Below are positions 50,501-58,806 of a stretch of DNA of 64,000 nt, one piece after another. Both the position numbers and the translations under genes were made by a program. The stretch lies in contig DATENC010000012.1 in NCBI GenBank assembly GCA_035275265.1, positions 62,001 through 126,000 on the forward strand. The letters are read 5' to 3'. The DNA is from JACQAP01 sp035275265 (lineage in GTDB: Bacteria > Pseudomonadota > Gammaproteobacteria > Burkholderiales > JACQAP01). Each line of letters opens with the position of its first letter. Position 1 is the stretch's first letter. The notes beneath the pieces are model-generated. The model saw only the letters and a program-made list of their open reading frames with translations. It did no database searches and had not been told where the DNA came from.

Positions 50501-51388
50501 CTCACGGTCTCCGGCGCCGGCAAGTTCGGGGTGGACGATGCCCGCATTGCGCTGACCGGAAAGCTGAGCGCCGATCAGGGACGGGTGGAATTGCGCAGTC
50601 ATACCGCGCCGGTTCTCGGTGCCGACGTGGTGGTGGCAGGGCGCGAGCAGCGCGCCCCGCTGACCCAGCGGGCGCTGAACTCCGAACTCGATCTCATGCT
50701 CGACCTCGGGCCGGATTTTCTGGTTACCGGGCGCGGCGCGGACTTGCGTCTCACCGGCCGGGTGCGGCTGTCCAGCACCCCCGGCTCGGTGTTGCAGGCG
50801 CAGGGGGACATCAACGTAGCGCGAGGCACTTACTTGGCGTATGGGCAGACGCTCGTCATCGACAAGGGAGTGCTGCGTTTCGCCGGCCCGGTGGACAATC
50901 CGGCCATGGAGTTGCGGGCAATGCGCAGGAACCAGGAAGTGGCGGCCGGGGTGGAAGTAACCGGCACCGCACGCAATCCGCTGGTGCGGCTGATTTCGGA
51001 GCCGGAGGTATCTGATGCGGAGAAACTCTCATGGCTGGTGCTCGGTCGCCGCGTGGAGTCCGGCGCGACAGGCGACTCGCAGGCACTGCAGGCCTCGGCC
51101 GTTGCAATGGCGGCGGGCCTGGGCACCATGCCTCTGCAACACCAACTCGCACGGGCTGTAGGCCTGGACGAGATCAGTTACATGCCGAGCGCGGACGGCA
51201 CGGAAGGTGGTGTGGTGGCGGTGGGCAAGCGCATCTCGGACAAGGTTTACGTCTCCCACCACCACAGCGTGAGTACCGCCAGCAATACGCTGCGCATCAC
51301 CTACCAGCTTTCGCGCTTCTGGTCACTGCGCGCCGAGAGTGGAGACACCGATGCGGTCGACCTGTTCTTCACGATATCGTTCGACTAG
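47591..51388 (+). CDS. tamB: TamB, translocation and assembly module inner-membrane protein
   Basis: 1265 residues from ATG 47591; the open frame reaches to 47390 but that part is out of frame with tamA and non-homologous. An N-terminal membrane helix (VWLAASLMLLGVTVAVALYW) anchors a long repetitive beta-strand domain that forms the hydrophobic groove of AsmA-like bridge proteins. The C-terminal TamB (DUF490) domain spans about 930-1265, ending DAVDLFFTISFD. It is the usual length (E. coli TamB is 1259). It forms a complex with TamA through this C-terminal domain. Confidence 0.94.
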   Translation: MSGRRIAVWLAASLMLLGVTVAVALYWASRSDAVLRWGVERLAARLPCRLAVEGLRGSITAPVQVGRIVCENAQFRFEANQVTLAWSPWMLRQEQLEISRLQVQSVAFTLLAAAGDVPGLPPDMGLPIAVNVDALEIGDATFSSGEKVLTLRNLSASYQGDKQAHRVSIGNLSSQWGSLAGQLIIGAQAPLPLSGTLRVVSQYVDDWPVQATLAISGTVADLQAKVDGTVGPATVTAELALSPLADDPLRSLMVRSPNLDLAVFDTRLPHTAIALQVEAAGKGREALAGRLRATNADPGSLDRARLPLRQLDAGFSANARALQLHDAMLDLGEAGGASGSASIEPGRIAASLQVHALDLRALRGHLRSTRMTGHLEVESLADRHRIVADLREKNLRVEARAEVVQNRVRVEHLLARSGGAQLTASGSLDLKDGMAWTTRGRLRGFDPAAFGDFPAARINGTVNASGILHPQWRADLQYALSSSRFRGQALEGSGKLSLSASRVRDADAQISLAGNRIRVRGGFGEVGDSLSFDLDAPRLAALGLAAFGPTVSRSTGSVGGAGIEGRVRANGTVAGTLVRPEINVDAEAAALRYEGLRIERWTAHARLEQADDPRLELRMRIAGAQHGELVLNEIGVDANGTLGAHVLNITAVSKPVRVAARLDGGWNRTNKIWAGELARLEGEGDYAFRMTAPSRLELAQGRVMLGAASVHFEQTMITLAETRYRDGELVAVGSITGVRAARVLALTGSPAGVQTSLVMGGRWSLKVGKAFDGLVELARESGDVVIVADEALPLGLSDARVELRAEANRLTGRFILAGTGLSARGEARSVLERRGAAWGVSGTAPLEVEARATLQSIRAFAALASRTVTADGSIALELRGSGTIAEPKLQGSITGDRILVENVERGVLLRDGTLRAKFSDDVVTVDQFTIKGGAGSFGASGRLAARSGAPRIDLEWTAQQLAVVQHPDLRLTVSGAGKFGVDDARIALTGKLSADQGRVELRSHTAPVLGADVVVAGREQRAPLTQRALNSELDLMLDLGPDFLVTGRGADLRLTGRVRLSSTPGSVLQAQGDINVARGTYLAYGQTLVIDKGVLRFAGPVDNPAMELRAMRRNQEVAAGVEVTGTARNPLVRLISEPEVSDAEKLSWLVLGRRVESGATGDSQALQASAVAMAAGLGTMPLQHQLARAVGLDEISYMPSADGTEGGVVAVGKRISDKVYVSHHHSVSTASNTLRITYQLSRFWSLRAESGDTDAVDLFFTISFD

Positions 51389-51474
51389 AGGCGCGCCCTC
51401 TGCGCGTTGATGGCCCGCAGGAATCTGCCCAGCCCACAAGAGGTTTACAGCGGTGTTCACCTACCACGGCGCCG

Positions 51475-52359
51475 TTACTCAATTTCGTCCAGCGAGCGCG
51501 GCCAGCTCTTCTTGAGCAGTCGCGACAATGCCCGATCGGCGAGGATCCTGCCGCCGGTCTGGCAGCGGGCACAATAGTTGGTCTCGTTGTCGGCGTAGAC
51601 GATGCGCTGCACCGGCGAACCACAAGCCGGACATGGCTGGCCATAGCGGCCATGGACTGCCATACCTTCGCGGAAGGCGGTGACTTTTTCCGGCAACCTG
51701 CCACCCGCTTCCTTCCTCAGCCGATCGGTCCATTCGTTCAGTACCGCGCGGACGGCGGCGTACAGGCGTGAAATCTCTTCATCACGGAGTGTCTCGGTCA
51801 AGGCGATCGGGGATAGTCTGGCGCGGTGCAGGATCTCGTCGGAATACGCGTTGCCGATGCCGCTGAAGATGTGTGGATCGGTGAGCGCGCGCTTGAGCGT
51901 ATGGTTTTCAGCCTTGAGCCGTCGCGTGAATTCCGCCTGCTCTGACTCCAGCACTTCCATTCCCCCGGCATGCAGCGCATTCAGCGCCGCTTCGCCGTGG
52001 ACCAGATGGATCGAAGCGCGGCGTTTGGTGCCGGCCTCAGTAAATACCAGTATGCCAACGTCGAAATCGAACGCAGCAAGCGTGATCTTCCCGGGAAGCT
52101 TGGTCTTGCCTTCGAACCAGCGCAGCCTGCCTGCTACCATGAGATGCAGAACCAGAAACAGGTCGCCCTCCAACCCAATGGCGATGCGCTTGCCCAATCG
52201 GCGCAGGCCCTGAACCTTCCTGCCTTGGGCCGATGAGATTGGCGGGATCGCCGTGCGCAGCACGAACGGATTCAGAAGCTGGATGCGCCCGAGCGTTCTT
52301 CCTTGAATCCTGGATTCCAGATTCTCCACGTAGACAACGATGTCGGGAAGTTCGGGCAT
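51475..52359 (-). CDS. Fpg/Nei family DNA glycosylase-like protein
   Basis: 294 residues. The catalytic start MPELPD keeps the N-terminal Pro2 and Glu3 used by formamidopyrimidine glycosylases; residue 6 is Asp instead of the usual Glu. The H2TH region is FSGIGNAYSDEILHRARLSP near residue 170, with the Asn-Ala-Tyr that contacts DNA, and a C4 zinc finger CPACGSPVQ and CARCQTGG is at the end. It should remove oxidised bases and nick abasic sites. It is longer than E. coli Fpg (269). It converges with tamB and is divergent from the sigma factor. Confidence 0.9.
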   Translation of the reverse strand: MPELPDIVVYVENLESRIQGRTLGRIQLLNPFVLRTAIPPISSAQGRKVQGLRRLGKRIAIGLEGDLFLVLHLMVAGRLRWFEGKTKLPGKITLAAFDFDVGILVFTEAGTKRRASIHLVHGEAALNALHAGGMEVLESEQAEFTRRLKAENHTLKRALTDPHIFSGIGNAYSDEILHRARLSPIALTETLRDEEISRLYAAVRAVLNEWTDRLRKEAGGRLPEKVTAFREGMAVHGRYGQPCPACGSPVQRIVYADNETNYCARCQTGGRILADRALSRLLKKSWPRSLDEIE

Positions 52360-52496
52360 TGGGAAAACTCTTCATAGGGGTAGTCCCCACGTGGGCAGGG
52401 TCTTATGCTGGGGAAGCGCTGTCAATTGCGACGTGCCGGGAACGTCGCGCTGGCAGGCTGCATCCAATGTCGTGAGAGAAGCGAAGGAGTCCGGCC

Positions 52497-53204
52497 ATGC
52501 CGGTGAGTGCCGCAGTCCAGCAAGCCCTGACGAGCGATGTTTCGGATGCCGAATTGGCGCAGCGAATCGTCTCCGGGGACCAGCTTGCCTTCGAAGTGCT
52601 GATGCGCAAGCACAATCGTATGCTGTACCGCACCGCACGCGCGATTCTCCGGGACGACGCCGATGCCGAGGATGCGTTGCAGCTCGCCTATCTGAACGCG
52701 TATCGTTCGATCGGCAGTTTTCGCGGGGAATCCCGGCTTTCTACGTGGCTCACACGCATCGTGGTGAACGAGTGCATGATGCGCGCGCGCCGCCGCGGCC
52801 GCGAGGCGATGGTCGTACCCCTCGATTCTGTTTCAGACGACGAAGGCAACATCATGGGTTCCGAAGGGATTGCCGTCGCAACAGAGCGGCCCGAACTTGC
52901 CGCCATACGCGGCCAGATGCGAGCAGTGATCGAACGCAAGATCGACGCATTACCCGAAGCCTTCCGCACCGTATTCGTTCTGCGTGCGCTCGAGGAACTG
53001 TCCGTGGAGGATACTGCAGCCTCCTTGCATATTCCGGAAGCTACCGTGCGCACGCGTTTTTTTCGGGCCCGCAGCCTGCTGCGGGAATCGCTGGCACGTG
53101 AAATGGACACTGCCGTCGAAGATGCCTTTGCATTTGCGGGCGATCGCTGCGATCGCATCGTGAACGGTGTGTTCAACAGGCTGCGAACGCCCGATATCAC
53201 CTGA
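52497..53204 (+). CDS. ECF-type RNA polymerase sigma factor
   Basis: 235 residues. Region 2 spans about 18-95 (LAFEVLMRKHNRMLYRTARA, DAEDALQLAYLNAYRSIGSF) and region 4 about 140-200 (LPEAFRTVFVLRALEELSVE, then VRTRFFRARSLL). An extended tail of about 35 residues (VEDAFAFAGDRCDRIVNGV) is beyond region 4. AAGGAG is seven bases before the ATG. No anti-sigma factor gene adjoins it; the neighbours are DNA repair and the peroxide-defence genes, which may suggest a stress role, but this is inference. Confidence 0.92.
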   Translation: MPVSAAVQQALTSDVSDAELAQRIVSGDQLAFEVLMRKHNRMLYRTARAILRDDADAEDALQLAYLNAYRSIGSFRGESRLSTWLTRIVVNECMMRARRRGREAMVVPLDSVSDDEGNIMGSEGIAVATERPELAAIRGQMRAVIERKIDALPEAFRTVFVLRALEELSVEDTAASLHIPEATVRTRFFRARSLLRESLAREMDTAVEDAFAFAGDRCDRIVNGVFNRLRTPDIT

Positions 53205-53244
53205 TCGCCGGCAACGGTGGTCACCCACCACGCCGGCTCCCTGC

Positions 53245-53796
53245 TTACGCCGCCTCCGCCAGTTCTCCGTTCGCTGCTTCCTCCGCTTCCAGCGTAAGGG
53301 CGACAGCGTGTACCACCGCGGCAATCCGCACCGCAGCTTGAACCTGTTCCGCGCTGATGCCGGCTGCGCGCAGGACTTTGTCGTGCGCGGTGATGCATGA
53401 ACCGCAGCCGTTGATTGCCGATACGGCTAGCGACCACAACTCAAAATTTTCCTTGGCCGTGCCCGGCGTGGCCATCACGTTCATTCGCAGCTTGGCGGGC
53501 AGGCGCTGATACTCCGCGTTGTCCGCCAGGTGCAGGAAGCGGTAGTAGACGTTGTTCATGCCCATTATCGCGGCCGCGGCCTTGGCGGCGGTGAAATCGG
53601 CCGGTGCCAGCTTGTCGGCGAATTCCGCGTTCACCGTGGCGATGACCTCGGAGTTGCGCGAGGCAAACGCCGCGGCGACGAAGGTGCCGGCCTTAAGCGT
53701 GTCATTCAGCACGGTTTCGGCGGCAAGCGAACCCAGGTTCAGTTTGAGGTCCTTGGCATAGTCCGGCAGGCGCTCTTTCAGGGTCTGAATCGACAT
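53245..53796 (-). CDS. ahpD: Alkylhydroperoxidase AhpD family protein
   Basis: 183 residues from ATG 53796, preceded by AAAGGA; an open-frame extension to 53904 is discarded. The AhpD active site CGSCITAHD near residue 132 has the Cys pair and the His of the proton relay. AhpD reduces AhpC in organisms that use the thiol-lipoamide route. ahpC lies 65 bp upstream on the same strand, so the two form one operon facing oxyR. The last residues ELAEAA are alanine-rich. Confidence 0.95.
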   Translation of the reverse strand: MSIQTLKERLPDYAKDLKLNLGSLAAETVLNDTLKAGTFVAAAFASRNSEVIATVNAEFADKLAPADFTAAKAAAAIMGMNNVYYRFLHLADNAEYQRLPAKLRMNVMATPGTAKENFELWSLAVSAINGCGSCITAHDKVLRAAGISAEQVQAAVRIAAVVHAVALTLEAEEAANGELAEAA

Positions 53797-53861
53797 TGTT
53801 GGATCCTTTCGTTGGGTTGGTGATGCTAGGGCAACGGTTAGTCGCTGCCCTGACATACGGC

Positions 53862-54401
53862 CTAGGCAGCTTTCAGGAACTCGTCGCCCTTCTTCCAGTT
53901 GCACGGGCAGAGTTCGTCGGTCTGCAGCGCATCGAGCACGCGCAGCACTTCCTCGGGGTTGCGGCCGACGTTCATGTCGTTCACCGATACGAAGCGGATG
54001 ACTCCCTCAGGATCGACGATGAAGGTTGCGCGCAGGGCCACGCCTTCTTTCTTGTCCAGTACGCCCAGGCTCTGCGACAGTTCGCGCTTGATGTCCGCCA
54101 GCATCGGAAACGGCAAGTTCTTGAGGTCGGCGTGGTTGTTGCGCCAGGCCAGGTGCACGAATTCGCTGTCGATCGATACGCCGTAAATCAGCGCGTCGCG
54201 GTCGTTGAAATCGGCGTTGAGCTTGCCGAAAGCGGCGATTTCGGTCGGACACACGAATGTGAAGTCCTTTGGCCAAAAGAACAGCACTTTCCACTTGCCG
54301 GGGTTGGATACCTCGGTGATGCGGGTAAAGGATTTGTCCTGTTCGGTCGAAACAGTCGCAGCCAGGTCGAAAGCCGGCAGTTTGTCGCCAATGGTCAGCA
54401 T
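53862..54401 (-). CDS. ahpC: Alkyl hydroperoxide reductase AhpC (peroxiredoxin)
   Basis: 179 residues from ATG 54401, with AAAGGA seven bases upstream. The peroxidatic Cys51 is in DFTFVCPTE and the resolving region is CPCNWKKG (Cys165 and Cys167). This is the AhpC of the AhpD-dependent (AhpE-like) group found in mycobacteria and betaproteobacteria. It reduces hydrogen peroxide and organic peroxides. The divergent oxyR and shared 125-bp promoter region point to OxyR control. Confidence 0.96.
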   Translation of the reverse strand: MLTIGDKLPAFDLAATVSTEQDKSFTRITEVSNPGKWKVLFFWPKDFTFVCPTEIAAFGKLNADFNDRDALIYGVSIDSEFVHLAWRNNHADLKNLPFPMLADIKRELSQSLGVLDKKEGVALRATFIVDPEGVIRFVSVNDMNVGRNPEEVLRVLDALQTDELCPCNWKKGDEFLKAA

Positions 54402-54526
54402 GGTGGTTTCCTTTCTGGTTGGTTGAGTTAAGTCCTCGCAATGCGCAGTGTGGGCCTGTCGTCCCGATCGATCCAATGACTAAATTCGTTTAAACTGATC
54501 GAATTATCCGATCATAGGGAGCTCGA
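54402..54526. promoter_or_regulatory. oxyR/ahpC divergent control region
   Basis: The 125-bp spacer contains GATCG (54497-54501) and CGATC (54509-54513) as an inverted repeat separated by AATTATC, and another GATCG at 54466-54470. This is a LysR-type half-site arrangement (T-N11-A) that overlaps the oxyR start region and lies between the two promoters. It is a good candidate OxyR operator; the ATAG-N7-CTAT consensus is not clearly kept. Confidence 0.55.
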
Positions 54527-55480
54527 ATGGCTGCGCTGCCTTCCCTGCGCCAGCTTCACTACCTGGTCGAGGTTGCCGACAAACGCAACTTCCGCGCGGC
54601 GGCCGAAGCCAGCTTCGTGACCCAGTCCACCTTGTCCGCCGGCATCAAGGAACTGGAGACTTTCCTAGGCGTGGAACTGGTGGAAAGAGATCCCCGTGGC
54701 GTGCGTCTGACGGCTGCCGGCGAGGAAGTCACCCGCCGCGCACGCACCTTGCTCGCCGCCGCACAGGATCTGGTGGAGACGGCGCACGCAGCCGGGGCGC
54801 CACTGTCGGGACTGTTCCGGCTCGGCGTCATCCCGACGATCGCGCCTTTCCTGTTATCGGGCGTGCTATCCGGATTGAGGCACGACTATCCGGGCTTGAA
54901 GTTATATTTGCGCGAGGACCAGACCGAGCGATTGCTGGAGAAGCTGCGCGCGGGCGAACTCGATGCGGCCCTGATCGCGTTGCCGTTCGACACCGGAGAA
55001 TTGACAGTCAGGCCGTTGTTTCGAGACGAATTCTGGTTCGTGGCGCGCCAGGACGGTCGGTACGCCAAGAGCAAGGAGGTGCTCGTGCGTGACCTCGAAC
55101 CGGGCAGCGTGCTGCTTCTGGAGGAAGGCCACTGCCTGCGCGATCATGCCATTGCCGCCTGCGGGGCTCGTGGAGACAAGGCGAAAGCGATGGTGGAAGC
55201 TACCAGCCTGCACACGCTCATCCAGATGGTGGAAGGGGGGCTGGGCGTCACGCTGCTTCCGGAACTCACGCTGAAGGCGGGAATACTGAACGGCACCCAA
55301 TTGATAGCCCGGCCTTTCGCAAGCCAGGTACCGTCGCGGACTGTCGCGCTTGTGGCACGCCCGACTGGTGCTCGCGCTGCCGATGTCGATCTGCTTGCCG
55401 CGTTCTTCGAAGGGCACGCCCGCAAGGCCGCCAGCGTGCGCGTGCCGTCGCGGCGCAAGACGCGTCAGCAGCTAAACTGA
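54527..55480 (+). CDS. oxyR: OxyR, LysR-type peroxide-sensing regulator
   Basis: 317 residues. Winged helix-turn-helix at about 5-65 (FRAAAEASFVTQSTLSAGIK) and a type 2 periplasmic-binding-like effector domain. The peroxide-sensing cysteines are Cys203 and Cys212 in GHCLRDHAIAAC, with the same nine-residue spacing as Cys199 and Cys208 of E. coli OxyR. It senses hydrogen peroxide by disulfide formation and should control the divergent ahpCD. AGGGAG lies five bases before the ATG. Confidence 0.95.
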   Translation: MAALPSLRQLHYLVEVADKRNFRAAAEASFVTQSTLSAGIKELETFLGVELVERDPRGVRLTAAGEEVTRRARTLLAAAQDLVETAHAAGAPLSGLFRLGVIPTIAPFLLSGVLSGLRHDYPGLKLYLREDQTERLLEKLRAGELDAALIALPFDTGELTVRPLFRDEFWFVARQDGRYAKSKEVLVRDLEPGSVLLLEEGHCLRDHAIAACGARGDKAKAMVEATSLHTLIQMVEGGLGVTLLPELTLKAGILNGTQLIARPFASQVPSRTVALVARPTGARAADVDLLAAFFEGHARKAASVRVPSRRKTRQQLN

Positions 55481-55513
55481 AAATCTCACAGCGAAGACGC
55501 GAAGAACACTCTT

Positions 55514-55876
55514 TCAGGGTGAAGTGAGCAGTCCCAATACGTTCTCAGGCGGTCGTCCGATTACCGCTCTGTCGCCCTTCACCACGATCGGACGTTCAAT
55601 CAGGATCGGGTTCTTCGCCAGCGCATCCAGTATTTGGTCGTCCGAAAGGGTCATGCCGGCAAAGCTTTCCTTGAAGACTTCTTCGCCCTTGCGCACGATC
55701 TGTGCGGGTTTCATGCCCAGCTTTTTCAGGATCGAACGCAACTCTTCTTTGGTCGGAGGAGTTTTCAGGTACTCGATGATGTGCGGCTGAACGCCTTTTT
55801 TTTCCAGGAGCGCCAGCGTGCTGCGGCTCTTGCCGCAGCGTGGGTTGTGATAGATGGTAATGCTTGATTTCGTCAT
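55514..55876 (-). CDS. arsC: Arsenate reductase (ArsC/Spx family), glutaredoxin type
   Basis: 120 residues from ATG 55876. The catalytic Cys14 is in IYHNPRCGKSR, with the conserved Arg in the later KNPILIERPIVV segment. It matches the glutaredoxin-coupled ArsC of E. coli plasmid type in length and order. ArsC reduces arsenate to arsenite. No arsR, arsB or acr3 genes adjoin it, so it is a stand-alone copy, which is common. It ends 33 bases past the oxyR gene on the opposite strand. Confidence 0.9.
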   Translation of the reverse strand: MTKSSITIYHNPRCGKSRSTLALLEKKGVQPHIIEYLKTPPTKEELRSILKKLGMKPAQIVRKGEEVFKESFAGMTLSDDQILDALAKNPILIERPIVVKGDRAVIGRPPENVLGLLTSP

Positions 55877-55907
55877 GGTATTTCCACTCTTCGTATCAGG
55901 CACCCTC

Positions 55908-58652
55908 TCAGGCCGGAGACAACGACGAGGCGGCCAGTGCTTTGGTGACGACTTCGGTGGTGTCCTTGGACAGCCCCGCGGTGTCGCGAATGCGCCCGAG
56001 AGCCGCTCTTGCGTGTTCCCGGTGGATAGTGTCGAATTTCCGCCAGCGGTCGAACGAGCGGGCCAGTCGCGCGGCGACCTGCGGATTTAGCGGGTCAAGT
56101 GAAATCACCCTATCGGCGGCGAACGCATAACCGGACCCGTCGGCGGCGTGGAAGCGCACGTGATTGCCTTGGCAAAAGCTGCCGATTACCGCACGCACTT
56201 TGTTGGGATTCTTCAAGTTGAACGCCGGATGCAACAAGAGGCGCTCTACTGTGGCAAGCGTATCGGGCAGCCGGGAGGTCGCCTGAACCGCGAACCACTT
56301 GTCCATGACCAGCGACTCGTCCTTCCATTTCGCGTAGAACTTCTCCAGCGCCTTCAATCGCTCCGGGCAGTCGGTATTGGCCAGGGCGGTCAGTGCCGCC
56401 ATCGAGTCGGTCATGTTGTCCGCCGAATCGAACTGCCTTACGCACAACGCCCGCACCGCGATATCGTCGAGTTCCATCAGGTACGACAAGCAGAGATTGC
56501 GCAGGCTGCGTTGCCCGGCCGATTTTGCGTCAGGGTTGTAGGGGCCCGGCGCCGCGAAGGCCTGGTAAGCGGCAAGCAATTCGCCTTTGAGCGCCGTTGC
56601 CAGGTGTTGGCGCAGTGCCACGCGCACGGCGTGGATGGCATCGGGATCCACATCTTCCATCTGTTCGGCGACGTAGCCTTCGGAGGGCAGGCCGAGCGCT
56701 TCGGCGGCGAAAGCCGGGTCCTTCGCCGCGTCCGCGAGCATGTGCGAGAACGCCTTGACGAAGGAGTTCGGAAATACCGCCGCATGGCCCGCGCGATAGG
56801 ACGCGATCCCGCGCAGGAGCAGATCGAGCGCGAGGCGCTGTCCAGCCTCCCACCGGTTGAAGGCGTCGGAATCGTGCGCCATCAGGTGGGTAAGGTCTGT
56901 TTCGATGTATTCGAAACGCAGGTTCACCGGCGCTGAAAAGCCGCGCAGCAACGAAGGCACCGGTTGCCGGGCCACGTTGAGGAACACGAATTCTTCCTCG
57001 GCGCGCCTCACGGATAACACGCGCGTGGTACCCCCCGCCCGCTTCTCGCCCTCCAGTTGCAACGGAACGTCGCGGCCGTCCGGCCCGACCAGACCGACGG
57101 CCAGAGGGATGTGGAACGGCTGTTTCTCTTCCTGCCCGGGTGTCGGCGGGCAGGACTGCTTCACGCTCAGCGTGTATTGTCTGTTAGCTGCATCGAAATT
57201 CCCGCGCACTTCGAGCAGCGGCGTGCCGGCCTGGTCATACCAGCGCTTGAACTGGGTAAGATCTAGGCTCGAGGCATCCTGCATGGCCTGGACGAATTCC
57301 TCGGTTCGTACCGCTTGGCCGTCATGGCGTTGGATATACATATCCATGCCCTTCCGGAAAGCCGCGGCTGTGATCAGCGTGTGGATCATGCGCACCACTT
57401 CCGCGCCTTTCTCGTACACGGTGGCGGTGTAGAAGTTGCTGATCTCCATGTACGACGCAGGTCGCACCGGGTGCGCCATCGGACCGGCATCCTCGGGAAA
57501 CTGCGCCCCGCGAAGCCCCCGCACCTCCTGGATGCGCTGCACCGGGCGCGAGTAGGTGTCGGCGCCGTACTCCTGGTCGCGGAATACGGTGAGGCCTTCC
57601 TTGAGGCTCAACTGGAACCAGTCGCGGCAGGTCACCCTGTTGCCAGTCCAGTTGTGGAAGTACTCGTGCGCCACCACCCGGTCGAGGAACATGAAGTCGT
57701 TGTCGGTGGCGGTATCGGCGCGGGCCAGCACGTACTTGGTATTGAAGATATTAAGCCCTTTGTTCTCCATCGCGCCCATGTTGAAGTCGCCGACCGCAAC
57801 GATCATGTACTGGTCGAGATCGAGTTCCAGGCCGAACACGTCTTCATCCCATCTCATAGCGCGCTTGAGCGCGGCCATCGCGAACTTGCACTGATCGAGC
57901 TTACCCGGCTCGACGAAAACAAAAAGCTTCACTGAGCGCCCGGACCGGGTGACAAAACTGTCCTCGAGCCTGTCGAGCCTTGCCGCCACCATCGCGAAGA
58001 GGTACGACGGCTTCGGAAACGGATCCACCCATTTGGCCCAATGGCGTTGGTTTTTCCGTTGAACTCTTCCTCCTCCTCCGCTGGCGCGGGTGAGGTGGTC
58101 GTCGTCGCCCTGAGCGACCAGGTTGCCGTTGCAAAGCAGCCAGGGGTATTCCGCGCGGTCCGCATGAATGGTAGTGGTGTAGCGCGCCATCACGTCCGGC
58201 CGGTCGGGGAAGAAGGTAATGCGGCGGAAGCCTTCCGCTTCGCATTGGGAAAAAAAACCGTCCTTGGAAGAGAAGAGTCCCATCAACTTGGAGTTCTGCT
58301 TCGGTCGGATGCGCACCACGGTTTCCAGCTTGAATCGGTCCGGCACGCCGGGAATCGTCAGGCGTTCTGCATCAAGCGCGTATGCGGTGCTTTCGAGAGG
58401 CCTACCGTCTATCGCGACCGACAGCAGCTCCAACTCATCGCCGTCGAGTTCGAGCGGCGTTCCTGAACCGGCGGCCTGCAGATTGCGCGAAACGGCGAGG
58501 GTCGCCTTTATCTGCGCGTCGTCGTCGCCGATATTCACGTCCAGGTCTACCGTGGAAATCAGGAATGCCGGGGGAGAGTAGTCCTTCAGGTGGATGGATT
58601 TCGGCGTGGGGGTGAGCATGTTGATGGCGAGATTGGGCGCAAGGTCGTTCAT
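55908..58652 (-). CDS. pepN: Aminopeptidase N, M1 family (PepN)
   Basis: 914 residues. M1 metallopeptidase signatures are present: GAMENKG near residue 290, the zinc site HEYFHNW near 327 with the Glu in LKEGLTVF near 350, and the C-terminal ARM-like domain (about 550-914) that holds the substrate. A start could also be Met12. A stretch near 58041-58110 (DDDHLTRASGGGGRVQRKNQ) is longer and more irregular than in E. coli PepN and may hide a local compensating frameshift. PepN trims peptides from the N-terminus in the cytoplasm. Confidence 0.93.
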   Translation of the reverse strand: MNDLAPNLAINMLTPTPKSIHLKDYSPPAFLISTVDLDVNIGDDDAQIKATLAVSRNLQAAGSGTPLELDGDELELLSVAIDGRPLESTAYALDAERLTIPGVPDRFKLETVVRIRPKQNSKLMGLFSSKDGFFSQCEAEGFRRITFFPDRPDVMARYTTTIHADRAEYPWLLCNGNLVAQGDDDHLTRASGGGGRVQRKNQRHWAKWVDPFPKPSYLFAMVAARLDRLEDSFVTRSGRSVKLFVFVEPGKLDQCKFAMAALKRAMRWDEDVFGLELDLDQYMIVAVGDFNMGAMENKGLNIFNTKYVLARADTATDNDFMFLDRVVAHEYFHNWTGNRVTCRDWFQLSLKEGLTVFRDQEYGADTYSRPVQRIQEVRGLRGAQFPEDAGPMAHPVRPASYMEISNFYTATVYEKGAEVVRMIHTLITAAAFRKGMDMYIQRHDGQAVRTEEFVQAMQDASSLDLTQFKRWYDQAGTPLLEVRGNFDAANRQYTLSVKQSCPPTPGQEEKQPFHIPLAVGLVGPDGRDVPLQLEGEKRAGGTTRVLSVRRAEEEFVFLNVARQPVPSLLRGFSAPVNLRFEYIETDLTHLMAHDSDAFNRWEAGQRLALDLLLRGIASYRAGHAAVFPNSFVKAFSHMLADAAKDPAFAAEALGLPSEGYVAEQMEDVDPDAIHAVRVALRQHLATALKGELLAAYQAFAAPGPYNPDAKSAGQRSLRNLCLSYLMELDDIAVRALCVRQFDSADNMTDSMAALTALANTDCPERLKALEKFYAKWKDESLVMDKWFAVQATSRLPDTLATVERLLLHPAFNLKNPNKVRAVIGSFCQGNHVRFHAADGSGYAFAADRVISLDPLNPQVAARLARSFDRWRKFDTIHREHARAALGRIRDTAGLSKDTTEVVTKALAASSLSPA

Positions 58653-58701
58653 GGAAATGCAATTCTACCGGTGTGCCTTCGCGGCAGACAGGTTGCCTGG
58701 T

Positions 58702-58729
58702 TGCAAAAGAAAGGGCGCCAAAGGCGCCC
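58702..58729 (-). terminator. Rho-independent terminator of the glycine-zipper gene
   Basis: On the minus strand GGGCGCC and GGCGCCC form a 7-bp perfect stem with a TTT loop, followed by TTTCTTTT. It lies 78 bp after the stop of the glycine-zipper protein gene and 50 bp before the pepN start. Confidence 0.8.
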
Positions 58730-58806
58730 GAGGGAAGGAAATATCTTGGCCGAGGAACGAAGGCCGGATACAACTCGCTCGAACCTCTGACCTCGCGGTT
58801 TGGAGG

